From positions 37,758-101,757 of the forward strand of contig JASMDC010000009.1 of assembly GCA_030753015.1 (NCBI GenBank): 64,000 nucleotides of DNA, given 5' to 3'. The notes below the pieces were generated by a model. It worked only from the letters and a program-made list of their open reading frames with translations, searched no databases and was not told where the DNA came from. Of the stretch, positions 25,601 through 32,911 are shown piece after piece. The DNA comes from Candidatus Undinarchaeales archaeon. GTDB lineage: Archaea; SpSt-1190; JASMDC01. How positions within the stretch are numbered: the first letter of the stretch is position 1; each line of letters begins with the position of its first letter. A program made the translations under genes and the position numbers.

Positions 25601-28147
25601 GTGGGCACCGGTCGTCTTGTCATTGAAACAAGTGGGCGCAGAGCAGTAGGTACCGGAGTGGCCGTCCCAGTTGACGTTGTACGCCGTGATTTGCAGGTCC
25701 TGTGAGGCGTCCTCGAGGGCCGTGCCGTCCCAGTTCTTGCCGCCGTAGTGGACACGGACCTTTATCTTGTGGTCGCCCTCACGGTCGCACTGGTGCTTGT
25801 TCCCACTGACGGTGACATAGTGGCCGGCAGTGGGCGACCATCCGGAGTAGCTGCACGCGACGACTGCGCTGTTGTCAGTGGGATCGTGTGAGAACTGGTT
25901 AGCAGGACAGTCGATCCACGCACCGTTGACATAGTAATGGCCGCCGACCCAGTACCACATCTGCATGGTCGTGTCAAGGCCGCAGGAGAACACCTTCTTC
26001 TTGCTGTCATCTACCCAGCTGCTCGTGAATCGGAGGGCGTTACCATCGGTCACGCACGAGCTGCCTGAGTGGGTGACCTTGGCACGGACACTGTAGAAAC
26101 CGTTCTGCGTGCAGAGGCCGGCCTCGTCAATGGTGTAGCTTTCGCAGTTGGACATGTACGTGCCGCCGTCGCAGGAGATCGTGCAGCTCTTCTCGGCGCT
26201 GGTATGGGCGGCGGCCCCGTTGGGGTGGTAGACGTAGTAGGTCACCTTGTCGCCGATGTCCTTCCACGCTCCGCTATCACAAATCTCTTGGTCGTTATCG
26301 GTGTCGCTGTCCCCGGTCCAGCCATGGGCATAGCATTTGTTGTGGGCGACACAATCGGTCTGGTGGGAGCAGCAAGCACTGTTGTCGCCATCGCATGACT
26401 TCGGGTTCACCTTCTCGTCGGTCTCGCACTTGCGGTACCATTCGCTGCCATCGTCGCCGCAGCAGGACGAAGCGGCCTTTTCCCCGCCGATGTTCCAGGC
26501 GACGCCGAAGTCGTGGTTGCCGGTGGTCTTGTCGCTGAAGCAGGTGGGTGCCGAGCAGTAGACGCCCCCCTCGCCGTCCCAGTTGACATTGAACTTCTTC
26601 TCGGTCAACGTCTCCTTGCGGTGCGAGGCCGGCGAGTGCAGGCTCGTACCGTCCCAGTTCTTCCCCGAGAACGAGAACTCCACCTTCGTGTAGTAATCAC
26701 CCTCGATGCGACAGTAGCGCTTCTGGCTGCTCACGGTCACGAACTGGCCCGCGGGTGGCGTGTAACCGGCGTAGGTGCATTCGTGGAGCCCCGCATCGTC
26801 TTTACCCGGATTGGTAGCGTAGGCTTTGGGGCAGTCCATCGCCTGGCCGTTGACGAAATAGGTGCCGCCCACATAGTACCAGACCTTGCCGGTGGCCGAT
26901 AAGGAGCAGGAGAACAGCTTTTGGTTCGCTTCGTTCACCCAGCTTGTGCCGATATTGAGGGGCTTGCCGTCCGAACAGGAGTTGCCCTTGTGATCGATGC
27001 GGGTGTTCATCGAGTAGTAGCCGCCGTCCTTTGTGCACAGTGCAGTTCTGTCAATGGTGGCCGCGGGGCAGTCGGAGATATACTCCTTCGCAGAGTTGCA
27101 ATTAGCGGGACAGTCAATGTCCTTCTTCCATACATACTGGCTGCTGGACGTGGATGGCGAGTTGACCCCGGGCTTGTATATGTAATACGTGCCCTTGTCA
27201 GTGATTTCGCATGTGAACAGGTCGTGCCTGCCGATATTGCTCTTCCCACCGATGCTTCCACCGGTCTTGCCATCGCACTCTAAATCCCCATGGGTGACGG
27301 AGGCCTCAGCCTGGTACTGACCGGGGATCTTGCATCCCGCTTTGGAGTAGGTGTAGGTGCAGGCCGACTCACGCTGACAGTTCGCGGAGGTGCATGGGCA
27401 TGTTGTCGTGCACTCGATATTGCTCTTGGTAGTGACGAGCCCCCCCGTCTTGTGATAGATCTTGACCTCGCCGAACTCGGGGCACTCATAGAGCTTCTTT
27501 GTGAAGGAGCTGGTCGCTCCCTGGGAGGTCTTGCCATCGCATTCGTTAGCGCCGTGCTTCACTTTCACCTTGGCCTCGACCCATCCTGGAGCGTTGCACG
27601 AGTCGTAGGTATGGGAGCACTCGGCGTAGCGCTGGGAATTGGCTCCCGTACCGGATGGGCACGAAGCCGTGCATTCAACGTTGACGGTCTTCATATGGCC
27701 CCCGAGGCCGTTGTAGTACTTGATCTCGGCAATATCATTACAGGTGTAGAGGTCGAAGTACGAGGACGTGGCCGAACCGCCGCCGGTGGTCTTGCCATCG
27801 CACTCCTTGTTCCCGTAGCTGAATGTGGCTTTCGCCTTCACCGGGCCGGGGGTCGTACATGTCCGGGAGTAGCTGACGGTGCACTCGCAGACCTGCTGTG
27901 CATTGGCACCTGTGCCGCCGGGGCAGGAGCATGAGCAGCCACCGGTGTTCTTGGTATCGATGTGGTTGTTCTGCCAGTCGTAGATCTTGATCGTGGCACT
28001 CTCTGAGATGGCCGTCTGGACCGCTAGAAGCACGAGAACGCCTGTGAGGAGCAGGAGGGTGGCGAGGGAGGCAGCGGCGCGCGTAGAGCGAGAACTAACT
28101 CTAGAAAAGCCTCCTCGCTCTATTGATGACTGAATAGGATGAACCAA
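19676..28147 (-). CDS. Giant Cys-rich repeat surface protein (2823 residues)
   Basis: Starts at a TTG at 28147 with GGGAG five bases upstream; no ATG precedes the signal peptide. Residues ~25-50 are the signal peptide (SLATLLLLTGVLVLLAVQTA). Two repeat types follow. Type 1 is a ~85-residue Cys-rich beta module starting near IKIYDWQNN and repeated at IKYYNGLGG and VKIYHKTGG, each with ECDGKT. Type 2 is a longer module with YCSAPTCF.DKTTG, CCGDDGSEWYRKCETDE, CC...DCV...CY and an acidic D.D.DN loop. CCGDD cores occur near residues 562, 866, 1256, 1687, 2128 and 2260, the last ones degenerate. The C-terminus has a stalk, then APGVGA, a hydrophobic helix and ARRTRRR, resembling a PGF-CTERM sorting signal. 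Many disulfides and possible calcium loops suggest a rigid extracellular filament or adhesin. I cannot assign the family. Confidence 0.88.
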   Translation of the reverse strand: MVHPIQSSIERGGFSRVSSRSTRAAASLATLLLLTGVLVLLAVQTAISESATIKIYDWQNNHIDTKNTGGCSCSCPGGTGANAQQVCECTVSYSRTCTTPGPVKAKATFSYGNKECDGKTTGGGSATSSYFDLYTCNDIAEIKYYNGLGGHMKTVNVECTASCPSGTGANSQRYAECSHTYDSCNAPGWVEAKVKVKHGANECDGKTSQGATSSFTKKLYECPEFGEVKIYHKTGGLVTTKSNIECTTTCPCTSANCQRESACTYTYSKAGCKIPGQYQAEASVTHGDLECDGKTGGSIGGKSNIGRHDLFTCEITDKGTYYIYKPGVNSPSTSSSQYVWKKDIDCPANCNSAKEYISDCPAATIDRTALCTKDGGYYSMNTRIDHKGNSCSDGKPLNIGTSWVNEANQKLFSCSLSATGKVWYYVGGTYFVNGQAMDCPKAYATNPGKDDAGLHECTYAGYTPPAGQFVTVSSQKRYCRIEGDYYTKVEFSFSGKNWDGTSLHSPASHRKETLTEKKFNVNWDGEGGVYCSAPTCFSDKTTGNHDFGVAWNIGGEKAASSCCGDDGSEWYRKCETDEKVNPKSCDGDNSACCSHQTDCVAHNKCYAHGWTGDSDTDNDQEICDSGAWKDIGDKVTYYVYHPNGAAAHTSAEKSCTISCDGGTYMSNCESYTIDEAGLCTQNGFYSVRAKVTHSGSSCVTDGNALRFTSSWVDDSKKKVFSCGLDTTMQMWYWVGGHYYVNGAWIDCPANQFSHDPTDNSAVVACSYSGWSPTAGHYVTVSGNKHQCDREGDHKIKVRVHYGGKNWDGTALEDASQDLQITAYNVNWDGHSGTYCSAPTCFNDKTTGAHDFGIAWSIGGETASTTCCGDDGSEWYRKCETDELVKNACKGDNSACCNAQYDCVAFGNCYNNNHIGDIDGDNAEEKCVNGVWQDLPEKAKYRIFHYTAGQIKSYDVTCATSCPSGTGNEAQTYHECTMDFSECKIPGYYQAEVDILHNRPECQNRPTSNVKSRLSKTNLYFCDIDDEVYYYVYHPNGNLAHTSPKKKCDTSCDGGTYMSDCETYTVPEKAICSQTNGYYTVRAKVTHKGNSCVNGAALPHTSSWVEDSKMKVFSCALDTTAKIKIYVGGTTLLNWKDMSCTDTADQFSHDPTHKSLVIPCSYTWDPSPYITHSSMNKRCDYEGDMHFVSRMSYSGKNWDGRALAATYQDIDEVKYNVNWDAHSGIFCSLTCFGDKTTGAHDNGIAWNLGGETASSSCCGDDNNEWYRTCETSDDEKSATPSACRHSDNKACCSSRYDCVSNGKCFDNGYDLDADGDGYNELCENGVWKLRRDNARIRIYSPSNKVVFDKTASCLTSCSGEARVETCETFSFPDTCTEDGWYRAQVDFTYNGKNCKQTAFRTTAETFKNNKIFRCWASKPPVQIRHRIYNGVGTEEANSGILDCPGKGANKFCQEDGSGNRVMKITTNDCPTWSYGSCKIAGRYTVKSEFIFNGKTCDDLPIVTPEWQGPINAYWCSPGYYKIRHKDSKVDLSGGWKVLTCPKSSCQGNNEILSDKCKMEWKDLERAHCEREGTYEAKSKFYFNGECGGASSKTTVEEYDWTTIYKVNFDNHGNVNKAPPGDPGTYASATVDADRYCSATCFDDTTVHANDQGVGWNLGGGTKTKKNDGSWYKIALNDGGSTASADTCCGDDANEFYLKCHSDETETDNACDASADDIACCPTATDCVYNNKCYHHEYLANVDNDNPKEFCRAGEWVDIASVAPFLFLWDQDEQLYNGDASSPKVSLNCGELKCGATYKNKKTTCRYNDNMKQIECDFYSRASGTSDSDWCYAHCSKEFTACTVSSWYYGYVKFQYSIPGKTPVNTYCCDNNAVEIGASKISNCPNSCDDQKTGDRKGCRTGTCQSYYYCGYDTDGTYSFKKPDGIEYRKDIAMTCVNEGGGPTTWRIGTSEYGKETCSYTFTYVLNDGTSDNKISVNTITTTPTNHDPIKRTTDPLEMCTQEGSYQYKMLWQYYGENRAMGGSSYSGKSNRNRYFDDTPTSDDPTGLPNSNEKAYSQMYYVDYDNLNNNNRDVAGQSKADDASIAWRYCDTRCFSDTSTGSQNKDQGLWWDVKYGTSVNNGGSDSKGACCGDDSSEWSLRSEGTGTGSLHRVPADNIGVRSWQDSDAPNFASGKTYNYYLACCPREMDCVSNGTCYDSTETGGKKGGDVSANACHCLSWRARSYDVDKYNKHAWFEPDDHPDIGDGGLHDEAGTNAEAPCCGDDGDNDNFYYYSDSRDYCHYCEKGVNKTSQVDNKLYNGIDSTNYNDFFGVDSQETRDCDGAGDVEIVGHIYNLVSNKQNYQLTCYFWDDKDSETGSDWSKATDCDSQGCHQAPVEPQDASHRQRCTWLELDKANAADNSRFRLNQELKNKKPISIDVATEGWCLDNATHTCYHAFDKDEKKYGDICKDDGDDAYDGFDWSDDVFKGNCPYPGTVNVTTLNCYYHEKALFNETEGQIDYIDGGYYTCSKTGCQVLSSTLGYERELCHPRDGPIPAISVKDIKVRKQTLPGGKKDVKIAFHVVVSSYLQQHGGAPERCNMCQATLSYKNIEKTCTHQGSGVFLCDVSGLVTNEPRPVMTITATLPMCHFCTQEAAPDQCEYEGTPAPETGICMLYTDAHYQTVFSFEKFVKLEVRKMSGKADVVENTMSTFVGETFLLGAHVTNYWTQPMNLVLKLHKEEMWSTFKEEAFTLFPGESKTIPVEINPYKLTSAGLIEIYVVDADSLERLNEKKFYVRVVYASGSAFMATAPGVGAVDVALLLALAGLFLARRTRRRTVTANGREG

Positions 28148-28263
28148 GTCATCTCCCTTCCAATGCCTCTTCTTTCCTGTCGTTCCTCACTCTATAACGT
28201 CTGTTATGACCACCTCCGATGGTAAATAACAGCTACTACTGACTATACTATACTAGTCCGCGA

Positions 28264-28275
28264 TGCGATATAAAC
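28264..28275 (-). promoter_or_regulatory. TATA box upstream of the giant surface protein gene
   Basis: GGTTTATATCGC on the minus strand. It predicts transcription from about 28243 and a leader of roughly 95 bases to the TTG at 28147. The 132-base gap also holds the AT-rich TATACTATACTA run at 28244-28255. It otherwise shows no gene. Confidence 0.5.
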
Positions 28276-28279
28276 CTTT

Positions 28280-29191
28280 TTACCCGGGCACGATGCGGAC
28301 AGTGAGCATCTTACCCTCGACGATCACGTCCATGCGCTTGAGGGAGGACACACCCGAGCGGGGGAGGGCGATGCGGAGCAGGTAGGTCCCGGGAGAGATG
28401 CAGGTCGCGGGCTCGAAGGTCAGCCTCCCGTCGAGATCGGTGGAGGTGACCGTCTTCGCAAGCGGCTCGGCATCCAGTCGAGGGAGGATCGAAAGCTCGA
28501 CCTCGGTGTTAGTCAGGCGTAGTGCCGGCGCCTCGGTGAATCCCTCCACGAAGTACGTACCGTGTAGCGTGGCGGAGAGCACGATGCGGGTGCAGCACAC
28601 GTCCTCGTGCTCCTCGTCATCATCGGTGTCGATCCATGCGCCGTTGTCCGCACCTGTGCACTCCGTCTTGCACGAACCGCCCACGCAGTGGAAGGACGGG
28701 GAGCAGTCCGAGCCCGTCCGACACGTACGCCGACATTCCCCGGCATCGCACCCGAACGGCGAACAGTCCTGGACGGCCACCGCCGCACCAGCACGGCACC
28801 GCGAGCCATCATCATCGGTGGCACATGAGTACCCGACAGCGTAGCGCTCGTGCCCATGGCAGAGCGTGTAGTCCAAGGAGCGGCAGTCCACCCACGTTCC
28901 CGCGCAGGTGTTCGCTTGTGCCACGAGCTCGTACAACCAGGGACCCATGCACATGTCGTGGTAGTCGTACCGTATGCAGAAATCCTGGTAGCTACCCTGG
29001 TGGTCGGTGCAGAATCCGCCCTGGAGGAGGTCGAATCCGTCGGAGTCCTCGCTGTCGGTGCGACACTGGTCAGCGATCTCCTCGAAGGCGGCGAAGGCGT
29101 TCCCTCCCGAGAACAACCCGCTTGTCGGTGCACCGAGGGCGAGGGCCAAGCACAGGAGGGCGACGGCCGCGACCAGGTACATTCGCGGCAT
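28280..29191 (-). CDS. Secreted Cys-rich protein with C-terminal beta domain
   Basis: 303 residues from the ATG at 29191, chosen because TATTTATAG-like sequence near 29221 predicts transcription from about 29195; the frame extends 19 residues further but into the promoter. Residues 1-20 are a signal peptide (MPRMYLVAAVALLCLALALG). A Cys-dense middle follows (CRTDSEDSD, CAGTWVDCRSLDY, CRRTCRTGSDCSPSFHCVGGSCKTEC), which looks like stacked small disulfide domains. The last ~100 residues form a beta-rich carboxypeptidase-regulatory/Ig-like domain (LTNTEVELSILPRL, GTYLLRIALPRSG). It lies immediately upstream of the giant Cys-rich gene and downstream of the pilin-like genes, so a shared extracellular structure is likely. 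Confidence 0.82.
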   Translation of the reverse strand: MPRMYLVAAVALLCLALALGAPTSGLFSGGNAFAAFEEIADQCRTDSEDSDGFDLLQGGFCTDHQGSYQDFCIRYDYHDMCMGPWLYELVAQANTCAGTWVDCRSLDYTLCHGHERYAVGYSCATDDDGSRCRAGAAVAVQDCSPFGCDAGECRRTCRTGSDCSPSFHCVGGSCKTECTGADNGAWIDTDDDEEHEDVCCTRIVLSATLHGTYFVEGFTEAPALRLTNTEVELSILPRLDAEPLAKTVTSTDLDGRLTFEPATCISPGTYLLRIALPRSGVSSLKRMDVIVEGKMLTVRIVPG

Positions 29192-29244
29192 GATACTATG
29201 TACGTGGCGCTTGTGGGCTATAAATGTGCCCCGTGGACGGGGCC

Positions 29245-29826
29245 TCAATCATCCGGCTCGGATACATCGAGGTAGACGTAGAACGTGCGCGTCTGGAAGG
29301 CCTTCGTCTCTCCGAGCGCTGTCCAGTTCACGTCCGCATAGAGCCGTTCGAGATGAAACTGGAATGTCATCTGTACGTCGTCCAAGGCATCGTCGCTGCC
29401 CTTCTCCTTCACGATGATCACCCGGGAGGAGTTGAGGGGGATCTCTAGGTGGGCTTTCACCACGGTGTCCTCCACATCGTACGTCGAGGTGAGGTGCACA
29501 GGGTACCGGTAGTTCGTCCCATCGGCCTTCCAGTCCGAGACGTACCGCACCTGGCCTTCCCAGTCTACTGCCTCCGTCTTCAGGGAGGCCTGGAAGAGGA
29601 TGTCAAGTGCTCGCATGTTACGCTCGCGGGAGAAGTCGTCGGAGAGCGTGTCCACCGTGTCCACGGCCGATAGGAGGTTCTCGAACTCGTTGAGCTGGCC
29701 TATGGAGATATCGCCCATGGGCACATGCCGCTGGGTGATGTACATACCGATCATGTGGAGGGACATGATCACGAGCACGCTTGAGACGATGAAGAACTGG
29801 CCTTTGCGGTGTGTAGTGAGCATCAT
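29245..29826 (-). CDS. Pilin-like membrane-anchored protein (KGQ-FF motif)
   Basis: 193 residues. The N-terminus is short and basic, followed by KGQFFIVSSVLVIMSLHMIG. This fits the archaeal prepilin pattern in which a class III signal peptidase cuts between Gly and Gln and the hydrophobic helix packs in a filament core. The rest is a beta-rich extracellular domain ending FQTRTFYVYLDVSEPDD. The start overlaps the stop of the 187-residue gene upstream by one base (29826). It shares the motif and the C-terminal YVYLD/YIYFN pattern with the protein at 30386-31084, so the two are likely distant paralogues. Pilus subunit or pilus-like anchor is inferred; no pilus ATPase or prepilin peptidase is in the window. 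Confidence 0.78.
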   Translation of the reverse strand: MMLTTHRKGQFFIVSSVLVIMSLHMIGMYITQRHVPMGDISIGQLNEFENLLSAVDTVDTLSDDFSRERNMRALDILFQASLKTEAVDWEGQVRYVSDWKADGTNYRYPVHLTSTYDVEDTVVKAHLEIPLNSSRVIIVKEKGSDDALDDVQMTFQFHLERLYADVNWTALGETKAFQTRTFYVYLDVSEPDD

Positions 29827-30389
29827 CAGTGTCGACCTCTCAAGTGGAGCGCATCGGTAGAGAACTCCGCATAGAAATTATAGCCGTTCTGTTCGATGGG
29901 GAAGGTCTGGACGTGATGGGTGGAGGCGTTGAGCGTGATGGTCATGCCGTCAGAGGGGGTCCCGTAATCAAGGAGGGTGATGTTCCCGCTGTTCAGGACC
30001 GTGCGTAGCTGATTGAAGCTCGGTGTCTCGACGAGGATGTGGAACCTGGTCGTGGACGGGTCCCGCAGGATCTGGACGGGGGCGTGGACGGCGCCCGTGA
30101 TCTTCCCCCAGCTCTGGACGGTGCCCTTGACACGGAGACACTCGCCCGCTGGCATGCTCGCATCGAAGGACTGCCACGACTCGACCTTGATGTGTATAAG
30201 CTGGTTCGGCTTCACGGGAATAACCCACTCAGATGGATCTCCCAGAGAGTACCACGAGAGTTCTTCCCCGGTGTCCAGGTAAGTGACATTGACGTACTTG
30301 AGCTTGTAGAATCCCTGGTTCGCTCCGCCGCCGCTGTTGAGCAGGAGCACCAGCGCTGCCAGGACCACAAGGGCGAGAGCGGATCTCAT
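29826..30389 (-). CDS. Exported beta-rich protein between two pilin-like genes
   Basis: 187 residues. Residues 1-18 are hydrophobic (MRSALALVVLAALVLLLN), then a Gly-rich GGGAN and a beta-rich domain (VNVTYLDTGEELSWYS, IHIKVESWQSF, MTITLNASTHHVQTFP). It may be a cleaved secreted protein or stay anchored. It overlaps the upstream pilin-like gene by four bases (ATGA at 30386-30389) and the downstream one by one base, so all three are translationally coupled. Such coupling suggests a fixed-ratio complex. Family not recognised. Confidence 0.78.
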   Translation of the reverse strand: MRSALALVVLAALVLLLNSGGGANQGFYKLKYVNVTYLDTGEELSWYSLGDPSEWVIPVKPNQLIHIKVESWQSFDASMPAGECLRVKGTVQSWGKITGAVHAPVQILRDPSTTRFHILVETPSFNQLRTVLNSGNITLLDYGTPSDGMTITLNASTHHVQTFPIEQNGYNFYAEFSTDALHLRGRH

Positions 30390-31084
30390 AGCCCCTCACC
30401 TCTCGTCGTCGTGTTGAAGTAGATATAGAAGCGCTGGGGCTGGAACGGCTTGAGCTGGGAGACTGTCCATGTGAAGTTGACCTTCCATGAGCTCTCGGGG
30501 ACGCACTCAGCATGAGGCAACATGCTGTTCTCGGCAACGATACCCGATTTGAGGGTGCAGATGACCTTGTACTCGACAGTGTCACCCTGGGGGACGTCCG
30601 TACCCATCTCCACCATCCATATTTCGGTCGCGAAGTCGGTCGTCAGTGGGAGGGGGATCACCTCATAGACCTGCACCTCGTCCATCGGATAGTTTGCAAC
30701 GACCTCCACTGGGATGCGGTAGGTGAGAGTATTAGTCGCGGGGACCAGGTTCCAGGAGGTGGCCGTGGTATAGGTGATCTCCCCGTTCCAGGAGAACCCG
30801 AGCTCGTTCGCCGTACGTTGCATGAAGAACACATAATCGTTGAGGTTCTGTGTCATGATGTCCGAGCACACGCTGTCCCTGGCCGACGCCTGGGTGCACG
30901 ATGCATCGACGATCTTGGATCCCTGCTGACGGCTGTTCTGGAAGAAGAGGAGGGGCATCAGGGAGAAGTCGTCGCGATTGAGGGGGCGGTGCTCCCTGAT
31001 CATCGACTCCATGACCAGGAGGGCCATGAGGATCGTGATGCAGGAGATGACGTAGAACTGGCCGCGCTCCGACCGGACCGACAT
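30386..31084 (-). CDS. Pilin-like membrane-anchored protein (RGQ-FY motif)
   Basis: 232 residues from the ATG at 31084, two bases after GGAGGT; an ATG at 31102, close to where a TTTAATAC box would start transcription, is the alternative. The N-terminus MSVRSERGQFYVISCITILM matches the basic-GQ-hydrophobic layout of the 29245 gene and of archaeal prepilins. The extracellular part is beta-rich with several Cys (SCTQASARDSVCSD, ICTLKSGIVAENS, HAECVPESS) and ends in RFYIYFNTTTRG. It begins the tightly overlapping trio 30386-29245. A role as major or minor subunit of a surface filament is inferred from the N-terminal motif only. Confidence 0.78.
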   Translation of the reverse strand: MSVRSERGQFYVISCITILMALLVMESMIREHRPLNRDDFSLMPLLFFQNSRQQGSKIVDASCTQASARDSVCSDIMTQNLNDYVFFMQRTANELGFSWNGEITYTTATSWNLVPATNTLTYRIPVEVVANYPMDEVQVYEVIPLPLTTDFATEIWMVEMGTDVPQGDTVEYKVICTLKSGIVAENSMLPHAECVPESSWKVNFTWTVSQLKPFQPQRFYIYFNTTTRGEGL

Positions 31085-31151
31085 ACACCTCCCACTACCC
31101 ATTGGAGATATCTAGGTCGTGGAGGTATTAAATCCTTTCGCGTGCGGGACC

Positions 31152-31637
31152 TCAAACGGACTCGGTGCGTGTGCACACGCTCGACTCGGTACGCTCGATC
31201 ATGGGTGTCACGGCGAGGTCGATGATATCGTTGTAATCGGCGAACTGTGTTCCCGAGATAGCGAAGATCCGGGTGCTCCCCCCCGCCCATCCTTCGACCG
31301 TCTGTTCGATGAGGAAATCACATTTGTTCCCTGTCACGACCAGGGTCTCGTTAGCGATCCATGATCCCGCGTTGTACTCGAACATAGCTCTCTCGAGCAC
31401 CCGGTGCGGTATCCGGTTCTGCCCTTTGTTGGTGATGGCAAGACATACTGCGCCGGGAAGGGTTCCGCACCTGGCGGTGACGTTGTCCGGGCAGGCATAG
31501 ACCACCCTGCAGCCTAACCTGTAACGAATGTACGCCGAATCACCTGCGGAGGAAGCGTAGACGTGGAGCACGGCCACTATCAGACCTGTGAACACGGCGA
31601 TGGCCACGACCACCATTGCAAGCGTTCGATCGGCCAT
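31152..31637 (-). CDS. Small membrane-anchored extracellular protein
   Basis: 161 residues. The N-terminal helix MVVVAIAVFTGLIVAVLHVY starts almost at residue 8, so the protein has a short inside tail and an outside domain, or is processed as a pilin. The domain has Cys residues in RLGCRVVYACPDN, ARCGTL, GAVCLAI, GNKCDFL and SSVCTRT. GGAGGG lies four bases before the ATG, and a TTTTTAAGG box near 31670 gives transcription from about 31644. It is the first gene of the minus-strand run that continues to the pilin-like genes, although a separate TATA-like box at 31126-31133 precedes the next gene. Confidence 0.76.
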   Translation of the reverse strand: MADRTLAMVVVAIAVFTGLIVAVLHVYASSAGDSAYIRYRLGCRVVYACPDNVTARCGTLPGAVCLAITNKGQNRIPHRVLERAMFEYNAGSWIANETLVVTGNKCDFLIEQTVEGWAGGSTRIFAISGTQFADYNDIIDLAVTPMIERTESSVCTRTESV

Positions 31638-31681
31638 GGTCCCTCCATATTTATTCGTCGTTCAAGCCTTAAAAACCCTCC

Positions 31682-32848
31682 TCAGGAGTCAGCGCCTTCC
31701 TTGAAGGGATCGTGCACGACGATCTCGTAGGACGGGTTCCCGAGCGCGAGGGTGCGAGCAGCCTGGAGCTGAAAGCGGGGATGCGCCTTCGTCGACGTCC
31801 GGTACACCTCCCCGAACGTGTCCTCACGTATCTTCTTGTCCAGGGCGGAGGACGGTGCTGGCGGACAGGCGTTCACGAGGTCTAGACTGGCGCGGTCGAT
31901 TGCCAAGGGATCGGCGCCTGCGAGGATGCCCAGGTCGGGGACCAGGGCGTTGTCGGAATGAGGGATGCAGTCGCATTGCGGGGTCACGTCCAGCAGCACG
32001 TTGACGTACGTGAACCGTTCAGGCCCTAGGAGATCCAGGACTGCCTTGGCCGCGTCCACCATCTTCACCGACGTGCGTTCCGCAGAGGACCAAGTGACAT
32101 GCACGGCGTGCTCGGGGCACGACTCGGCGCATCCCAGGCACCGCACGCACCTACCGGCGTCGATGGTGTGGTCCTTGCCGATGGCGCCCGTGGGGCACAG
32201 CTTGGAGCAGACATCGCAATCGGAACAACGCTCCGGATCGATGACGGGGAGGTCCTCCTCCAGGTGGATGGCGAACTTCGTGGGCTTTGCCACGCACCCC
32301 ACGCCGATGTTCTTGAGAGCGCCTCCGAATCCACCGAGAGCATGTCCCTTGAAGTGGGCGAGGGACACCACATGGTCCGCCTCGGCGATGGCACGGGCCA
32401 CGTAGACCTCCTTCAGGGCGACACCAGCCACCTCGACACGGACACCATCGATGCCCTTGAGGCCGTCAGCGATCACCAGCGGTGCAGCGCAGGTCTCAGC
32501 GGTGAACCCGTTCTCCTTGGCGATCTCCAGCCGTCCCGTGCCGAAGGAGCGCGGGTAACGCATGCCCAGCCCGGTCGTCTCGGTGACGAAGGGATGAGCT
32601 CCCTTGTCGGCGATGGCAAGGGCGAGGCGGCGAACGTAGAGGGAACGGATGGCCTTGGTGGTCCCACGGTCCCCGAAGTGGGTCTTGATGGCAACTTGGT
32701 CGCCTTCCTCAACCCGGTCGAGGATGCCGCTGGCACCGATGAGGAACGTGAACTTCTCCGCAAGACTGTGTCGGGGGTCGAAGAGGTCGCGCCGGCTCTT
32801 GGAAATCGTGACGCGTGACGTGACGAAATGGAGGGGGACCTTGGTCAT
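31682..32848 (-). CDS. DUF362-type protein with two 4Fe-4S clusters
   Basis: 388 residues from the ATG at 32848. The frame is open to 33721, but that extension lies antisense to the repeat-protein gene; the start also fits the TTAAACC box near 32872. DUF362 features include THFGDRGTT, FVTETTGLGMRYPRS and HFKGHALGGFGGALKNIGVG. A dicluster ferredoxin insert follows at residues ~190-235: CSDCDVCSKLCP and CVRCLGCAESCP, each a complete CxxCxxCxxxCP set. Members of this family are uncharacterised but appear in redox contexts in archaea and clostridia. The protein is cytosolic. It shares a 63-base divergent promoter region with the next gene. Confidence 0.87.
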   Translation of the reverse strand: MTKVPLHFVTSRVTISKSRRDLFDPRHSLAEKFTFLIGASGILDRVEEGDQVAIKTHFGDRGTTKAIRSLYVRRLALAIADKGAHPFVTETTGLGMRYPRSFGTGRLEIAKENGFTAETCAAPLVIADGLKGIDGVRVEVAGVALKEVYVARAIAEADHVVSLAHFKGHALGGFGGALKNIGVGCVAKPTKFAIHLEEDLPVIDPERCSDCDVCSKLCPTGAIGKDHTIDAGRCVRCLGCAESCPEHAVHVTWSSAERTSVKMVDAAKAVLDLLGPERFTYVNVLLDVTPQCDCIPHSDNALVPDLGILAGADPLAIDRASLDLVNACPPAPSSALDKKIREDTFGEVYRTSTKAHPRFQLQAARTLALGNPSYEIVVHDPFKEGADS

Positions 32849-32911
32849 GGAGCTGGCAGGGCCGCCAAGGTTTAAGTCTTTTGCCGGGCGAAAACCAGCA
32901 AGGTACGCTCC

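Noticed and set aside
19676-28147. Repeats of the giant gene as a CRISPR or DNA repeat array
   Set aside because: The repetition is at protein level with long, diverged coding modules; there are no short identical DNA repeats with spacers.
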